DNA of 64,000 nucleotides from Neoechinorhynchus agilis (GCA_051530055.1 CM121343.1:2418001-2482000), one strand, 5' to 3'. Numbered from the stretch's first letter, positions 20,710 to 33,607 are shown. The notes: a model not told the origin generated them from the sequence alone. Program-made: numbers and translations.

Positions 20710-21458
20710 TTAACATGCAAATTTTCGAAGCCTCAACCTTCTTATCAAGCATTTAAACTCACATATAGTAGGGGAGCTCATTTGATCCCTAAACTCGTGT
20801 GCGCGGGACCATAAATTTCCAAGGTGACGCTTCACCCTATGTGCTACTGCTCCACGGAGGTGATTTGCCGGAAGGACAAGAGCGAAGTTGCTCTTGTTGC
20901 CTTCCATTGTCCTCTCCGCGTTGATAAGAAGGGCTTTCTTGATCAGCCTTCTTTGGAGCCAGTTCTCAAACATTTTCACCTTCGCTCCTCCAAAGTCGAT
21001 TGTTTGGTCGTTTTGCACGGCGTGGTTGAAGATGGCCGATGACACGTCACTCCGTTTGATTGCGTATTCATGCTGCCGCACTCTTTTCCAAATATCCTGC
21101 TTCGTTTGCCTAATATTGACATGGCCACAGTTTTTGCGGGGTACAGAGTCGACCACGCAATCATTGCCGAGTTCGGGGATGATGTAGCGAAGAGCCCGGA
21201 TTTGGATTGAGAAGACGGATTTCGAGGTAATTTCATAAGATACTGTAGTACTTCGTATGACGAATCTAGGGGAGTATCGGCGAATTGATAAAAAATTTCA
21301 GGCGTGGGCGTGAAAGATTGTGTGGTGTCTGATTTGAAGCAGTGTTTGTAAATTGAGTCAGGGCAAAGGTTCTGATTAATGGTACCTAGAACCTGTTTTA
21401 ATTCAGTGGAGGACAAATTAGGGAAGGGATCTGTTGACATGGTTGATGAACCAAACAA
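20710..21458 (-). pseudogene. Penelope-like endonuclease relic
   Basis: Minus-strand frame with GIY-YIG order preserved but degraded: CVVDSVPRKNCGHVNIRQT, then KRVRQHEYAIKRSDVSSAIFNH and TMEGNKSN at the end. The upstream overlapping frame from 21,458 (MFGSSTMSTDPFPNLSS) is open for about 100 residues but unrecognised. The GIY tyrosine and YIG glycine are replaced, so it is inactive. Confidence 0.6.
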
Positions 21459-21459
21459 C

Positions 21460-23800
21460 GATCCTCTTTTATTTCAGAAAAACTATGTGCACAACACACT
21501 TTTTATGCACATTTACGCCAGCACAATCAATAGCGTACTTAACACATTTCCTCCCCCACAAATTCCTAACCTATTTTGAGGTATTCGTCGTACGGCCGCA
21601 TAGGAGGCCTCCGGTGACGTTGACTTCTTAAGAAAGGTGTTGCGTGCTCTCGGTCCTCGTCCTTCTTTAACTTCGGTTGCGTCTCGGCCTGCCCTGATTT
21701 CGTGACTTCACCTCCACCTTCTGCATCGAACTCTACCTTCCTTTGAAGTTCTTCCTCTTCAACCTTTATGCTTACTTTATCCTTTTCTTGTTCACATTCT
21801 TCGTAGCGTTCTCTTTGCCTCACGAAATCCCCGTGCGCCCTATTTTGCGTTCCGTTTTTATCCACGATTCGGTGGGACACCGGTCCTGATCGTTGCTCCA
21901 CGACTCCCTTTTGCCATTGCCCAGCTCTTCCTTTTTTCCACCACACTTCATTGCCTTCCCAAACTCGCGATAACGCCCATACGGTCTATGCCTATGTCTT
22001 TGCGCTGTCCTCTCTCGCACTGTTTCCTCTGTATTTGGTCTGATATTGTCGAACACTGTATTCATCCTCCTCCCTAACATCATTTCTGCTGGAGCTTTCC
22101 CTGTGATTGCATGAGGCGTGTTTCTGCATGTTTGTAGAAATTCCGTAAGTGCCCTTCGGGGAAGCCATTCCTTGCCCTGCCATTCCGCGTCGTTTAATGG
22201 TTCCTATAAATCGTTCTACCAACCCATTCGTTTGTGGGTGGTAAGGACTCGCCTTTATGATCTCGATCCCATTTTCTTCGCAAAACGCCTTGAACTGTTG
22301 TGATATAAATTGCGGTCCGTTTTCGCTCACAATTTTCTTTGGAGTCTCAAATCGAGCAAATGTTTCCCTCATTCGATCGATCACCATTTTGGATTTTATT
22401 TTGCATGTATTGAAGAACCAAACCTCGGGTCACTTACTCTTTGCATCTACGATTGCCAAATACATCTTTGAGTTTGTCGGTCCCGCCAAATCGATTTGCA
22501 CGCGCTCCCACACTTCCGCCGGATAGTCCCACGGTATAAGCGGCAGTTGTTGAATATTTGGTCGGGCTATTTGGCACCTTTCGCAACCTTCTACCTTCCG
22601 CCGTATGTCATCCTCTATACCGGGCCACCATGCGTAATATCGGCATAGAGCTTGTGCCTTCAATTCCTGGATGACCACGATGTAACATATCTAACACTTC
22701 CTTCCTCAGAGAAAATGGGATGACAATTCTTTGTAAATGCATGACAATGCGGTTTTCGCAGGATAACTCATCTGCTCGGGCCGCGGACTGCCTGTCCGTA
22801 TCGAGCATCGTTTTCGGCCATCCGAGCTGCAAATATCGTCCAATCCTTGCTAGTTGACGATCTTTAATCGATTCCGCTTTCAATCTTGACTTCGTCAAAC
22901 CGCAAGCCTCCACCTTCTCCTCTTGCACCATTCGTAACGTTATTGTCTCCTCCTCTGAGTATTTCTGCTTTGGAGGGTCTACCGGAAATCTCGACAAAAA
23001 ATCAGCACATTTGTTCTCGGCCCCTTGAACATATTCGATCTCAAAGTCGTATTGATTCAAGAACAGGCCCCAGCGTACAAGCCGATTATTCGTCATCTTA
23101 GACAAACCTCTTCGCATTCCAAAAATATGCTTCAGGGGTTTGTGATCGGTCTCTAAGATGAATCGATGTCCATCCCGCACTAATTCCTTCTTCGCTTGTG
23201 TCGTATGTCAGCACAGTTATTCTTTTGATATCGAAAGGTACTAAGACCTTGTGATTTTGGACCGCTCGCTTTACTCCATCGAAGATGTCCTTCTCATACT
23301 TTCCCCATTTCCACGGAACTCCTTGTTTCAGTAACTCATGCAATCCCCCTGCAGTGGGATTGCAATTCGGTAATGAAGCGTTCTAGATAGTTGACCATAC
23401 CGATGAACGACTTAAGCTCTTTTTTATTTCGTGGGTATCGCGTCGCCGTTATCGCAGTCACCTTTTTGCCTTGCGGTTTTATTTTCCCGTCTTCTAAGCT
23501 GTGCCCCAAATATCGCACCTGTGCTTTCATAAATCTACATTTATCTCTCTTAATGCCTATCCCAGCCTCCTCTAGTCACTCGAGCACTGCCTTTAAATTT
23601 TGGAGATGTTCTGCGTCATTCTTTCCGGAGATGATTATATCGTCGAGATAAGCTCCGGTACTTGGGATATCTATCAACAAATTGTCTATAAATTTCTGGA
23701 ATATCTGCGGAGCGCAACTTAGTCCGAACGGCATCCTCCGGTACCGGTCTTTTTCTTTGTATGTCTGTAAGAAGCAAATCAAGTGATTTCAATATTTCTG
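21460..23800 (-). pseudogene. Ty3/gypsy element 2 pol relic with partial 3' LTR
   Basis: Pieces in genuine order: RT (MPFGLSCAPQIFQKFI; TGAYLDDIIISG near 23,640), RNase H (ETDHKPLKHIFGMRR), zinc domain (LHRGHPGIE ... CERCQ), integrase core (SENGPQFISQQF; SPYHPQTNGLVERFIGT) and basic C-terminus (RRPPMRPYDEYL). Frames change at about 23,340, 23,100, 22,640, 22,430 and 22,000. A polypurine tract (TGTGGGGGAGGAAA, 21,547-21,560) precedes a partial LTR starting TGTGTTAAG at 21,546. Gag, protease and the RT N-terminus are lost. Confidence 0.85.
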
Positions 23801-23934
23801 CCTTCCACGAAAACCAACTTCCCAGAAATGAATCGTAAAAAAGTAGAAGTTCTTGAAACTTAATATTTTAACCGGGTTGATAACCATGGCAGCAACGAGA
23901 AATATTGAGGCGTATTCTGTATAAAAATTTATTT
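23801..23934. other. No feature seen
   Basis: AT-rich DNA between the gypsy relic and duplicated segment D2; nothing recognised. Confidence 0.3.
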
Positions 23935-26600
23935 GAATACCACTGGATAATAAATCATTGGTCCTAAAAAAGCAATGCGTAACATATCATTTAGCCTCTC
24001 TCTTTAACTAAGATTAATCACTTTCAATTAAATTTATTTATTCTTGATAAATTTGGAAAAATGTCGACCAGGACTAATCGTTCAACGTTTTTAGGATTAA
24101 CAGCTTAATATTTTTTAATTGGTGGGAACCTGTAAATTTCGTCCATTGCAAAAAATAAAATATATTGATCTAGAAAGCGCAGAATTAATCTCCGCAAATG
24201 AGATATTCCCGACTTTGAACAATTTGAACAAGCGTGCCAAAGCTGTTTAAAACAAAAAATAAAAAGCAGTCAAGCCACGTTCAATTAAACAAATCAGGTC
24301 AATTATCTGCGTTTTTTTTACAAAACATGAATATTTCTTCCAATATTACGATCAATAAAAATGTTACAAACAAAGACTTCCAAACACAACACAAATAAAT
24401 TTAACTCGATGATATTAACAATGATAAGTTTTAATTATTTTTATTGTTTACCTCGTCTTTAAAGGCTGAAAGCATTGTCACATCAGAACATTTCTCACTA
24501 AAGTAAGGGACGAATATTATTGATGCTGCGACTTTATTCGCCTGTAGCTCACGGCGAAAGATTAATGTTCTAATTATTAAATTTCGCTGTGTTAATAGTG
24601 TAGAATGATGTCGATGAAAACTAATTTGTAATTAATATTTGGACTTTGATTAAATCGTAGGTATGAATATTGGGATCGGAGTACATCAAAATTAGTCAAT
24701 TCATCCACTTTCATTCCTAAAAATAATGAAATTAAGCTAATATTAAAGAAAACTTTGGATTTAGCTATCTAGAGAAACCGATGAATAATTTTTTAGTCCG
24801 AATTCTTTAAAATGAGTAAAATTGTTTGAATTAATTATCGACAAAACATAATTGCAATGCAATTGTAGTGAATTTGAAAATTCAGTTTAGGATTTAACTT
24901 TATGTTTTATTCCAACACTAAAAATGCTTTGACAATTATAATTGGGCTTTTTAGCCCGCTAAATGCTCACAATTATCAATGTCCGTTTAGTTTGGATTTA
25001 AACAATTCTTAGTTGCATTAAATCAGGATCGTACAAGAATGTAAATACGGCATTGTGTTTGTTTTGTTTTATTTTAACTGAAAATAAAGTTTCAAATTAA
25101 AAGCGGCTTAGTGTACCTTAACGAATCTGGACTATACACATAAATTTATCTATAAAATCCAATCCTAAGATTAAAAATCAGTAATAAAGTGCGTTGGCAT
25201 TTTAAACCTTATACGAAAATATCTTCTTATTAGTAGTGCTTTTCTTAAAGACAGATCCATTCAAAATCGATTCGTGCCCTAAATAAATCTCAGATACAGG
25301 ATCTTTTAGTTTAGCGAATGATTCCTGGATCCAAGGAGTTTTTAAAACACGCTGTTTAACTTCGTCCAGAGCAAAAATTTAGTTTAAGGTCTTTAGATAG
25401 GAATTCACTGTTGGTGATTGGTTGTGGTTCCATTCATTTGAAGAATGAAATACCTACGAACCAAAGAGAATTGCGAATTTACTGTTTGTGACTTGGCTAA
25501 AAATCAAACGTTAGATGATGTGAAGTCCTAAATTAAATGGATTACAATTGGACGGCTTAAATTTGTAGGATTTGTTCAGTGTGGATTATCGTCCACAGGA
25601 ATGATGCGAGTGTTTCTTTAATTCGGAAGCGAGTTCTGTAGAACTGAACAAGGCATGGAAAAAATGTTTGTTTTAAGGTAGCTTTGTAAATATTCGATGA
25701 TTTGTTCATCGAATGCATCTTCCCTGGGCGGCTTTTTCAATTTTTTTATTATATTTAACACTTTTAGCCATTTCTTTGCTTATTATTCTTCAAAATCGTT
25801 ACTAAAGAAATCAACACCTTGGATACCGACGTAACGCGATCGACGTTTCAAAAATTAAAAGTCCGTTTCTTTCGTTTTTTCACGTTTTCACTCTCAACGT
25901 CGAATCGGATGCGCATCGTAATTCGTGATTTGGAAATGGTTGCCGTTGTGCTCTTTTTATGAATGATTTCGAGAAAGTCGAGCATTTCGGCTTTCTAAAC
26001 TTGAGATGTAAGTAATTGTTTTTAATGCAAATTTGGATTTTAATATCTCACTGCAATTGAACAGATATCAACTCCTAATTAAGGATGAAGTCAATACTTT
26101 AATTTGAGCATTTTAAAGATTTGCTGTAATAATTTAAATAGCAAAGTTCTCTGAGTTGTGAAAGTGTTGTGTGGGGGATAGTCAGTAGGAGCCTCAGTCG
26201 TAAGGGTTCGGTCCATGTCATCCGGCTGCTCTAAATACTCAATGCCCTTGGCCAATTGGCTTATATTGAGGCGGAATTCCTGCTTACTACTATCACTCAC
26301 TTCTGGATTGAAAACATTCATTAGTGGAAATTGATTCTTGGGCTAACAAGATCTCCGAGTTTCGAACTAAAATTCCTGACCGATTTTTGAAGGATTAATC
26401 GTTATGCTTTCAATGATCCGCGTTCACTCTTCACTGCTATGCGTTTTATCTCTTTTCCGAATCTTCCTTTTCTTTGTTTCGAGAACACATTTACTTCACA
26501 GGCAAAATTATTATATTGTTCGATTAAATATTTCATCAGTCTTTTCGCTTACTGAACACTTTGGATGTCACTATTGGAGATAATACCATTGCGTAGCTCC
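23935..26600. repeat. Duplicated segment D2, copy A
   Basis: Collinear with 45,940-47,881, with several indels (the longest unshared pieces here are about 23,990-24,205, parts of 24,480-25,200, and 26,142-26,349). Mostly non-coding. The piece at 26,142-26,349 absent from copy B carries a minus-strand frame (26,091-26,321, MNVFNPEVSDSSKQEF) of unknown nature. Divergence is clearly greater than in D1, so D2 is older. Confidence 0.8.
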
Positions 26601-26932
26601 AGTTGCCCCTGCCCATTTTTCTTGAGATGTTAGAAAATAATCCATTTGATTCGTAACCGATGATCTGTGAAAACGGTTAATGGCCGTCCCTCTACTGTAC
26701 AGCGGAAGTGTCTGATTGCCAAGTAAATTGCCAGCAGTTCTCAATCGAATGTACTGTACTTTTGCTCTGGCTTTCGTAGTTGACGACTGAAAAAGGCTAA
26801 TGGCTTCCAATCTCCTGAAATCCTCTGTTGTAGGACTGCTCCAACAGCGTAATCAGAAGCGTCCGTTGTGATTGCTATTGACGCATCTTTTGCCGGTTTA
26901 GCAGACTGTTGGTGTGTTAGCGGAACCAAAAA
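26575..26932 (-). pseudogene. Gypsy RNase H fragment (element 3)
   Basis: Minus strand: SIAITTDASDYAVGAVLQQ and PLAFFSRQLRKPEQKYSTFD in one frame, then LLAIYLAIRHFRCTVEGRPL in the next. This is the RNase H of a gypsy lineage unlike element 1 (compare TCDASERGLGAAL there). It abuts the D2 block. Confidence 0.75.
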
Positions 26933-27119
26933 TTAGCTCCTTTTTATTTTTTGTTAAATATATATATACTCAACGCGCCAATCGATACAACGAATAACGT
27001 TGCCGTATACACAACGCATCGCGCTGTCGTAACATAGACGTAAGAGAGTCGTTCACTGTAGATGCGGGTGTATCATCCATAGCTCTTTATTGGTTTTTTA
27101 TAATCCGCCAACCACTGAA
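26933..27119. other. Possible LTR remnant between two gypsy fragments
   Basis: No coding sequence. Contains a short (TA)n run and CG-bearing sequence unlike its surroundings; it could be LTR, but no partner was found. Confidence 0.2.
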
Positions 27120-28165
27120 ACCGGTCAATAATTGGTCGCCTTCCTGAACTGGTTTCCCTATGCGATTCCAAACGGCTTTACTTATTATACTGACATCGGC
27201 ACCTGTGTCAAATTACATCGAAACTCTAGAACCATTTATCCTGACTTCACCCATGCTTGCTTTTGGATCGGTATTTTCTCAATTTTTGCACCGGCGCCTT
27301 CTAGCGACATGGCCATATCTTCCACACTTGAAACACTTGATCATCCGTACCTTACATTGGTGATTTTGACCATGGCCTAGTCCACATTTAGAGCATTCGT
27401 TTCTCGGATTTTTGAAGTCTCTTGAATTTCTTTTTATCGGCCACGCGTGCTCTTCGATTTCAGCTGCAGGTTTCGGGATCAACTCCATCGCTCTTGTCGT
27501 TGCTTCGAATTTAAGAACTATTTCCTAAAACATTTCAAAACTAAGATTCTCCATCTGTAACGCAGCTCTGACTGCTTCATTCGGTGTATGGGTCACCACT
27601 TGATCCCTCAACCTTTCCGACAAAGCCTGCTCTTCCGTTTCTATCTCTTTTTTATAGAATTTTCAGCCTTCTGCAGCTCCCTTTAGTTCAGCATACCATT
27701 CAGAATAGGTTTGTTCTGCCTTCATCAAAACTTGACCGAACTTATATCGAGCCGTCACCTCGTGCTCGAACATTCCCAACAGACTTAAGAGCGTGTTGCA
27801 AATTTCCGCATAACTCACCAGCTACAACTTATCTCGGATCAGAATCTTCGTCAATTGACGAAAAGTCGTTGAACCAACCCAGGACAACAGGTACACCTTT
27901 TTCTGATCCGCATCGGTGATTCTACTCACTATCATGTGCTGCTCTACTTGTAATATATAATCTTTCCAATGTTCACCTTCGGCAAATGGTCGGAACGATA
28001 TCACGTTTGCAGTAGGAACCACATCCCTTCTTGCCATTTCCTCTAGCTTCCCTTTAAGCTCTTTAACTTCTTTTTCCTGCCCCAACTGTTTTGAAGTGAG
28101 CAGTTCAATAATGCGCTGCTGCCTAGAGAACCAATCCCCTTTACCGCGGCCACCAGATATCATAA
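27120..28165 (-). pseudogene. Gypsy gag-protease relic (element 4)
   Basis: Minus strand, high to low: gag N-terminus from about 28,163 (ISFRPFAEGEHWKDYILQVE; YLLSWVGSTTFRQL), then degraded capsid, two zinc knuckles near 27,310-27,400 (CSKCGLGHGQNHQC; CFKCGRYGHVARRRRC, each with atypical spacing), and an aspartic protease near 27,160-27,220 (FDTGADVSIISKAVWNRIG) with a stop just before it. The 5' end (ATCTGGTGGCCGCGG) mirrors the LTR/primer-site junction of element 1. Confidence 0.75.
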
Positions 28166-28172
28166 TACTTTA

Positions 28173-28871
28173 TTAACATGGAGAAATGTGATATGATTTG
28201 CGGAGTGCATTCATAGGACCGAATGACCAGATAAGGATATCATGCCCTAGGAGGTCAAAGAGAGACACCTGACGATCGAATTGAATTGAAAAGTTAAGAT
28301 ATTTCTTAAAGATTATCAGATCTAAGAACGAGTGTGTATTTAATACGAGATTGTGGAAAGACGGAGTATTCGGGAGGGTTAGAGAGTAAAGAGGTTTGAC
28401 TGCGTTGACAATGGCTCCGGACCATTTTAAAGATGTGTCGTTAAAATCCCCCACAACAAAGTCGATATTGGCATTGAGAAGCCATTTGATTTTGTTTTTG
28501 ATATATGGACGATGAATAAAACCCGGTCTGATGTACAAATTAACAATCGAGAGGTACTTCCGATTAAAGAGAAATTTAAAAAGTGAGTACGACATTTCCG
28601 GTGAGGTGTAGGAGGCTATAAGTTGGGGATTTAAGGAGGAATGAAAAATTCAAATAAGACCTTGTGAGGCGGGACTGAATGGGCCAGTAATAAAAGAGGA
28701 GAACATTGAACAGTTAAGATGAGGTAGATAGTTATAAAGTTGGTGTAGAGTGTGAATACTTTTCGTTTCCTGCAGTAGGATGATGGAAACGCCTGGTGTG
28801 AACCGAGCGAGCCTGGTAAGATTGGCCGCCCCTCCACAATTCCATTGCAGCACCCGGAGATCCCCCACCAT
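28173..28871 (-). pseudogene. Non-LTR element 3 endonuclease
   Basis: Endonuclease in two frames: N-terminal LRVLQWNCGGAANLTRL and SIILLQETKSIH (28,650-28,871), then LYIRPGFIHRPY, DFVVGDFNDTSLKW, HSFLDLIIFKKY and LLGHDILIWSFG (28,173-28,595). One frameshift near 28,630. RT is absent: the copy is cut at 28,170 by a gypsy gag relic. Confidence 0.8.
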
Positions 28872-28978
28872 TACCTGTGCCTTCTAGTTATCATATTCTG
28901 GCGACTTCATCTGATATTAGGGCCGCAGTTCCGTTGTTAATGAGCGAGGATTGAGTGTTAATGATCCTGTTAACATAT

Positions 28979-29994
28979 TCAGTCGGTTTCTTCGACTTCC
29001 ATGACGACGTCCTCGATATCTGAGTGGTTTATACTAGAATCGACATTGAGTTTCTTGGCCCCATGAGAGTTTTTTTCCGTCGCATTCGGTCTTTTGAAGC
29101 GCGCCTGCATGACCGTTAGAAGTTTGTTACAAGACTCCTCTAAACGTTCCTCCAGAATTCCCATGGTAACCAACTGCGATGGAGGTAAGCGATGCGAGTC
29201 TTTAGAGTCCGAGCTCTTCAAGATCGTTGTATCTTTTAAAAGGGGCTTGCTCTATGAAGAGGCACTGCGAACGAGTTTGCTGCGACAGCCGGTCTCCACC
29301 CGGCGCTATCGCTTTTTTTAGCAAAGGGCTGCCCGTTTTGAGCCCAATTCCAATACTTCTTGAATTCAGGACATCCTTTGTAAAATACAGAGTGTTGTCC
29401 ATTGCAATTGACACATCTTTTGATTGACTTGTTTGGGCAATTTTGAGCAGAATGACCTGTCTCAGCACAGTTAACACATTTCGGAGAATCCGGATTGGTG
29501 CGATGTTGAACCCAGTGTCCCCATTTGTGGCAGAGGTTGCAGTGAGGAAAAATATATTCATCTTGATGGCTTCCCGATTTCTGTGTGAATCGAATCGCAA
29601 AACAATTAAAGGCACAGTGCATTTTTTTACAGAGGTCATCCCTAACTTGCCTGGATCCTTCCACCATCGCTATCGAGATAGGAGTGCCAGACCTTCTGGA
29701 GTTGAGGAAAAATTTTATCTTCACGTTGAAAAGTTTTTCGAACTCTACTTTGTCTTCAGCAGCTAAATTGGGCTGTAGACCGTTAGCCATGAACTGTACC
29801 TTTTGAGTAATCTCTTCCACCGAGAAGACATCCCTGGGAAGCTTGGATTTAACATAGTCCTTCAAGTTGGATAACCAAATACTGTCCGTTAGGTACACTC
29901 TCAGAATACCTCCGAAATAAGTAATACGATCAATTCGTTTAACTCCCCCTGTTGTAAGGCTTCTATTAACTGAAAAACGAAAGGGGGGAAACAA
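28979..29994 (-). pseudogene. Non-LTR element 3 ORF1 with zinc knuckles
   Basis: ORF1 with GVKRIDRITYFGGILRVYL, MVEGSRQVRDDLCKKMHCAF and three knuckles (CNLCHKWGHWVQH, CVNCAETGHSAQNC, CVNCNGQHSVFYKGC). A frameshift near 29,225-29,240 passes to a Ser/Glu-rich C-terminus (ERLEESCNKLLTVMQARF). It lies upstream of its endonuclease in the usual order. Related to, but diverged from, the ORF1 at 4,052-5,419. Confidence 0.8.
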
Positions 29995-29999
29995 CTTAA

Positions 30000-30277
30000 A
30001 CGTTCAACATTAATATGCGTTACATAGCTGCAATATTAATTACCACTTATGTAGAGTAATGTAGATTTATCGCTACATTCCACCCCACTGATACTGTTTT
30101 AGGTACGAGGGAGGTCTCCGAATCCTTTTTCCTGGGCGTACAAATCGATGCTCGCTTTCTTCCTCAATATTCGCTCTAGTATCATCCTTCGCACCTTCAT
30201 CTTGAATCTTATAGTCAAGATTTCTCTCCGCGCCTGTTTGGTCTAAACTTTCTGCGTTCACTTGGCCTACATCAATA
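30000..30277 (-). pseudogene. Gypsy element 5: integrase C-terminus, polypurine tract and LTR start
   Basis: Minus strand frame ends with RIRRPPSYLKQYQWGGM. The stop codon overlaps the LTR start TGTAGCGATAAATC (30,064-30,077), preceded by the polypurine tract GTGGGGTGGAA. The upstream part continues on the far side of the Tigger element at 35,066-35,165 (minus strand, TNEEMDISNDSGKINEP). So Tigger inserted into this gypsy copy, whose LTR was in turn truncated near 30,000 by non-LTR element 3. Confidence 0.65.
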
Positions 30278-30437
30278 CAGTCGATTCCGCTTAATTGGGA
30301 CACATCGGGACCGAGGCTTTTTGTCCCAATTAAGCGGCTGTCCCGATTAAGCGAAGTTCACTTAAAGAAATTAATTTGATTGGTTTTGGGAACAAGGTCA
30401 TTAACCAGTAACAGACAAAATTAAACAATGCATATTT

Positions 30438-32330
30438 TTAAATAATTTTATCCCAGGGCCCAGGCATTGCAGTGGCATGTGCCGCACCATGCATTGTGCA
30501 TACCCACTTCTCCGCTCTACCGAAACATTTGAAAAGACGGAGCTGTTGCAATGTATCATACAATGTTGGCACACGAACAAACAATGTGTCTGCATGCCCA
30601 CAGCCCACATAGCTGGATGAAATGTAGGGCACGAATCTCAGCCAAAAATCGTCCCTATTAGGCTGCGTTTGAGCTAAGTACTCTGACCGACCTGAGTCCG
30701 ACCATGTGCGCCTATACTGGAGGGCCGTGCCTATAGCCTGCAGTGCCAGATTGGCCAACCTCGCATCATAGCCATGAACTGCCTTAACCGTGACCCATTT
30801 GCCAGCCACACGATCTGCATTTTCTACACTGAAGCCTTCTAGTACTATCTTGGATGATGAGATGTGCGGAGTCGACATCCCCAGCATTGCTACTAAGTGC
30901 CAAGGTAGATAGCTTTTCCAGTCAGTTGTGTCGTCCACTTGCGTTCTCAAGTGGACCAATTCCCGTTGTAGATGCCATCCTGGCATGGCGTCTTTCCAGC
31001 CAGCCCGTTGTGCCAAAAGATCTGCGACGCGCGCTGTCAAACACCCATCCACATTGTTAAAATCCCGCAGAAGCATTGAATTGGCCACTCTGCCTCCCAT
31101 CCCCATGGCCAGGTGGAGCCAACCCGTCGATTGTGTCGCCTCTCCGTAACAACTGGACAGAAGTATGTGGCGCATCATTGCTTCGCGCACCATTTCGTCC
31201 ACATGTGGTGCTGGTCCCTGCTCCATCGGCTTGTACTGCTCTAGTAGTGGACCCAACCCCAATGGTGTCAAGTCAGAGTCCGGCAATCGTTGTACGTAAT
31301 CGTTCACGCCCCTATGAAACGCGAGGTTCTCTATCCGAAGGCCATCGAACATCACCCCCGCACCATATTCCACCACAGATTCGTCCACCCATAATGATGG
31401 CAAATTCGCGAATAAATATCCCACAGTTCCGCTGCTGGCAAGTTCAGTTCTTCCAAGTCATATTCTGTGTCCAGTAACCTGCTGTGCCGCTAGTACTGTC
31501 CGAGGATCTCCAACTTCTGATGGTACGTAGACGATGTCGCTTCTCCCCATTACCGCTTGTATCAGGAGGTCACCATGGGCCTGACTGTTGTTTACATTGA
31601 GCCATCTTAGAGTTCGCGCCCATCCTAGACGCCGTTCGGTTTGCACGCCTGCCTCTCTCAACGCTTGGGCGCAATAAACCGCCGCCATGCGCATTACAAA
31701 TCTTCCTGGTTGCACCCGTGAAGGTTATGATAGCATCACAAGAGACGGCCAATGCAGCAGAGGAGATGGAGAAGCGAGTGTCGCAAGCCTCTTTGAAGGA
31801 CCTCAGGGCGATGTCTGAGGAATTCGGCAATCTGGAGGAATCAGTGAAACGACAAGCCGTAGGAACTTTGACAGCCTCAGAACGGACATCTTTAAGTGGA
31901 GTGGGTTTTCTCAAAGATACATCCCAGGATCAGGGTTTTCGGTCTGGGAATTCTTTGGCGGGCCGGGTTTCGTCACCCAAGCCAAGTCGAGGGAATCCAG
32001 GGCGCGAGAGATGGCTGCGAGTCCACCAGCAGCACCGGCTATGACGGGACTGAGCGAAGAGCGAGCTGTGGAGGGTGCGGATGCAGCCTCCAGTTCATCT
32101 ACGCTAAACATAGGACCCTCAAAGAAGGCTTTGCGGAAGCGAGGAGGGTTATGAGTCGACGACCCGACTGTTGTGGAGAAGCAATAAAGAGCGTGCTGTC
32201 TCCGGGTTTGTTTGTGTTTGGCGATAAACGCAAGGAAGGGCATCCTAAATGGGCTGGGGCTAGGATGCGTGCGGCAATAGCGAGGGCGGAGCGGAAAAAG
32301 CACAATTGCGGGCTGGCGCCGGAGGCCTGG
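30438..32330 (-). pseudogene. GC-rich foreign coding block of unknown origin, candidate endogenous viral element
   Basis: A long minus-strand coding trace with at least three frame changes: 32,110-31,911, 31,914-31,570, 31,715-31,458, then 31,424-30,438 (about 328 residues open). Base composition is visibly richer in GC, and codons use G/C endings, unlike its AT-rich neighbours. I recognise no family with certainty. Features: Ala-rich N-terminus (SPVIAGAAGGLAAISRALDS), HLAMGMGGRVANSMLLRDFN and many Trp/Tyr/His. The size, single-frame origin and a 5' non-coding leader are compatible with the capsid gene of a dsRNA virus, but a host or transposon-captured gene is possible. It sits between Tigger's 3' end and its transposase. 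The breaks mean no functional product. Confidence 0.45.
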
Positions 32331-32959
32331 CTACATCGTCTTCATCTTCGTCTAATTTTTCATGTTTAGATTTAATACTTTCTACAATTGAATCCTCACA
32401 GTCTTCATTTTCATCGTAGCATGGTAAATTGTTATCTATAGCTAAAAATTCTTGAGAGTTAATAACAGGAACTAATAACATTTCCTCATTTTCTTCATTG
32501 TTAAAAATTTCTGAAATATCCAAAGGTTTAAAGCCGCAATTAGCAAAACAGTTCTGTATAGTGGTGGCTTTTATAGCTCGCCAACTGTCAGCGGCAAACT
32601 GTATTGCTTGCAAAAGGTTAATTTGGGAACTAATCTCTCTGGCTGTTGTGGATGAAATTAACCAATTTTCCACGATAGAAAGTCTTCAAATTTTTGATTA
32701 CACCCATGTCCATTGGTTGCACTAAGCATGTGATGTTAGGAGGAAGAAATTCCGGATGTATATTTCTTAAATTGTCTAAATGAGGGTGTGTGGCACAATT
32801 ATCAACAATCAGCAAAATTTTTCTTTGTTTAAGTATCTTAGATATCTTTTTGGGAATAACTTTGGGCAAGCATGGCGATTGCAGAAAAGGTGAGCATTAG
32901 CCAAAAATTGATCAAATAGGGGATTTTTGAACACAAAATGTTTGGTAGGAGTCGACAGT

Positions 32960-33290
32960 CAATCAGTTCACAATGGAGACATTGAACGCTGAACGGCCAT
33001 TGGTTCATGGAACCATTTTGACAAACAAATTAATGTGCTTCGTCCGAACTTTATTTTTAATTCACAAGGCTACAATTTGTTGTCTTCAAATGTTATGTTT
33101 GTTCGGCAGCTTCCTTGATGACCGCGGCATTGCCGCGTTGGATCGCCCGCTGATTCGCTGCAACAGGAAGCTGCTGGATCGCATATCGCCGGTGGCATGT
33201 TTTAGCATCCCTCCCAGTCGCGAGAGAAAATAATCGGCTCCTTTTCCGAGACATCCCAGTGTTTCCACCGCAATCGGGAGTTGCAAATTT
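32960..33290 (-). mobile_element. Retroelement 3' fragment inserted in the transposase (family E tail)
   Basis: Minus strand reads VETLGCLGKGADYFLSRLG, ATGDMRSSSFLLQRIS and, in the next frame, AIQRGNAAVIKEAAEQ. This is the same RT-tail motif as at 13,640-13,870 and 59,297-59,490. An AATAAA signal near 33,055 and non-coding sequence follow. It interrupts the DDE domain after LTSWDKNLQ. Confidence 0.6.
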
Positions 33291-33607
33291 TTGTCCCAAC
33301 TGGTCAGCCAATTTCGAAAAATATCAGAAGTCATCCAAGCATTTTTGTTTGCATAGTACTCCACTGGTAATCCCTCCACTCTTAACCCCTTAAAGCATCG
33401 AGGTCTGGCACTTTTTCCTATGACCAGTAGCTTTCGTTCGTCAGTACCTGACATATTTGCGCAGCATAACACAGTAATGCGGTCCATCGCCTTTTTATAA
33501 CCAGACAGTGCAATATGTTTATAGCATAAGGAACCGTCTGGCGTAGCACGGTAATAGAGGCCGGTTTCATCAGCATTGTAAATGTCATCAGCACAAAAAT
33601 TCTCTAA

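Noticed and set aside
30438-32330. Bacterial contamination of the assembly
   Set aside because: The block is embedded between intact Tigger termini, with transposase coding sequence on one side, and is frameshifted, which fits old genomic residence better than contamination.
31718-32369. Plus-strand frames in the GC-rich block
   Set aside because: They mirror the longer minus-strand coding trace; long antisense frames are expected in GC-rich coding DNA.
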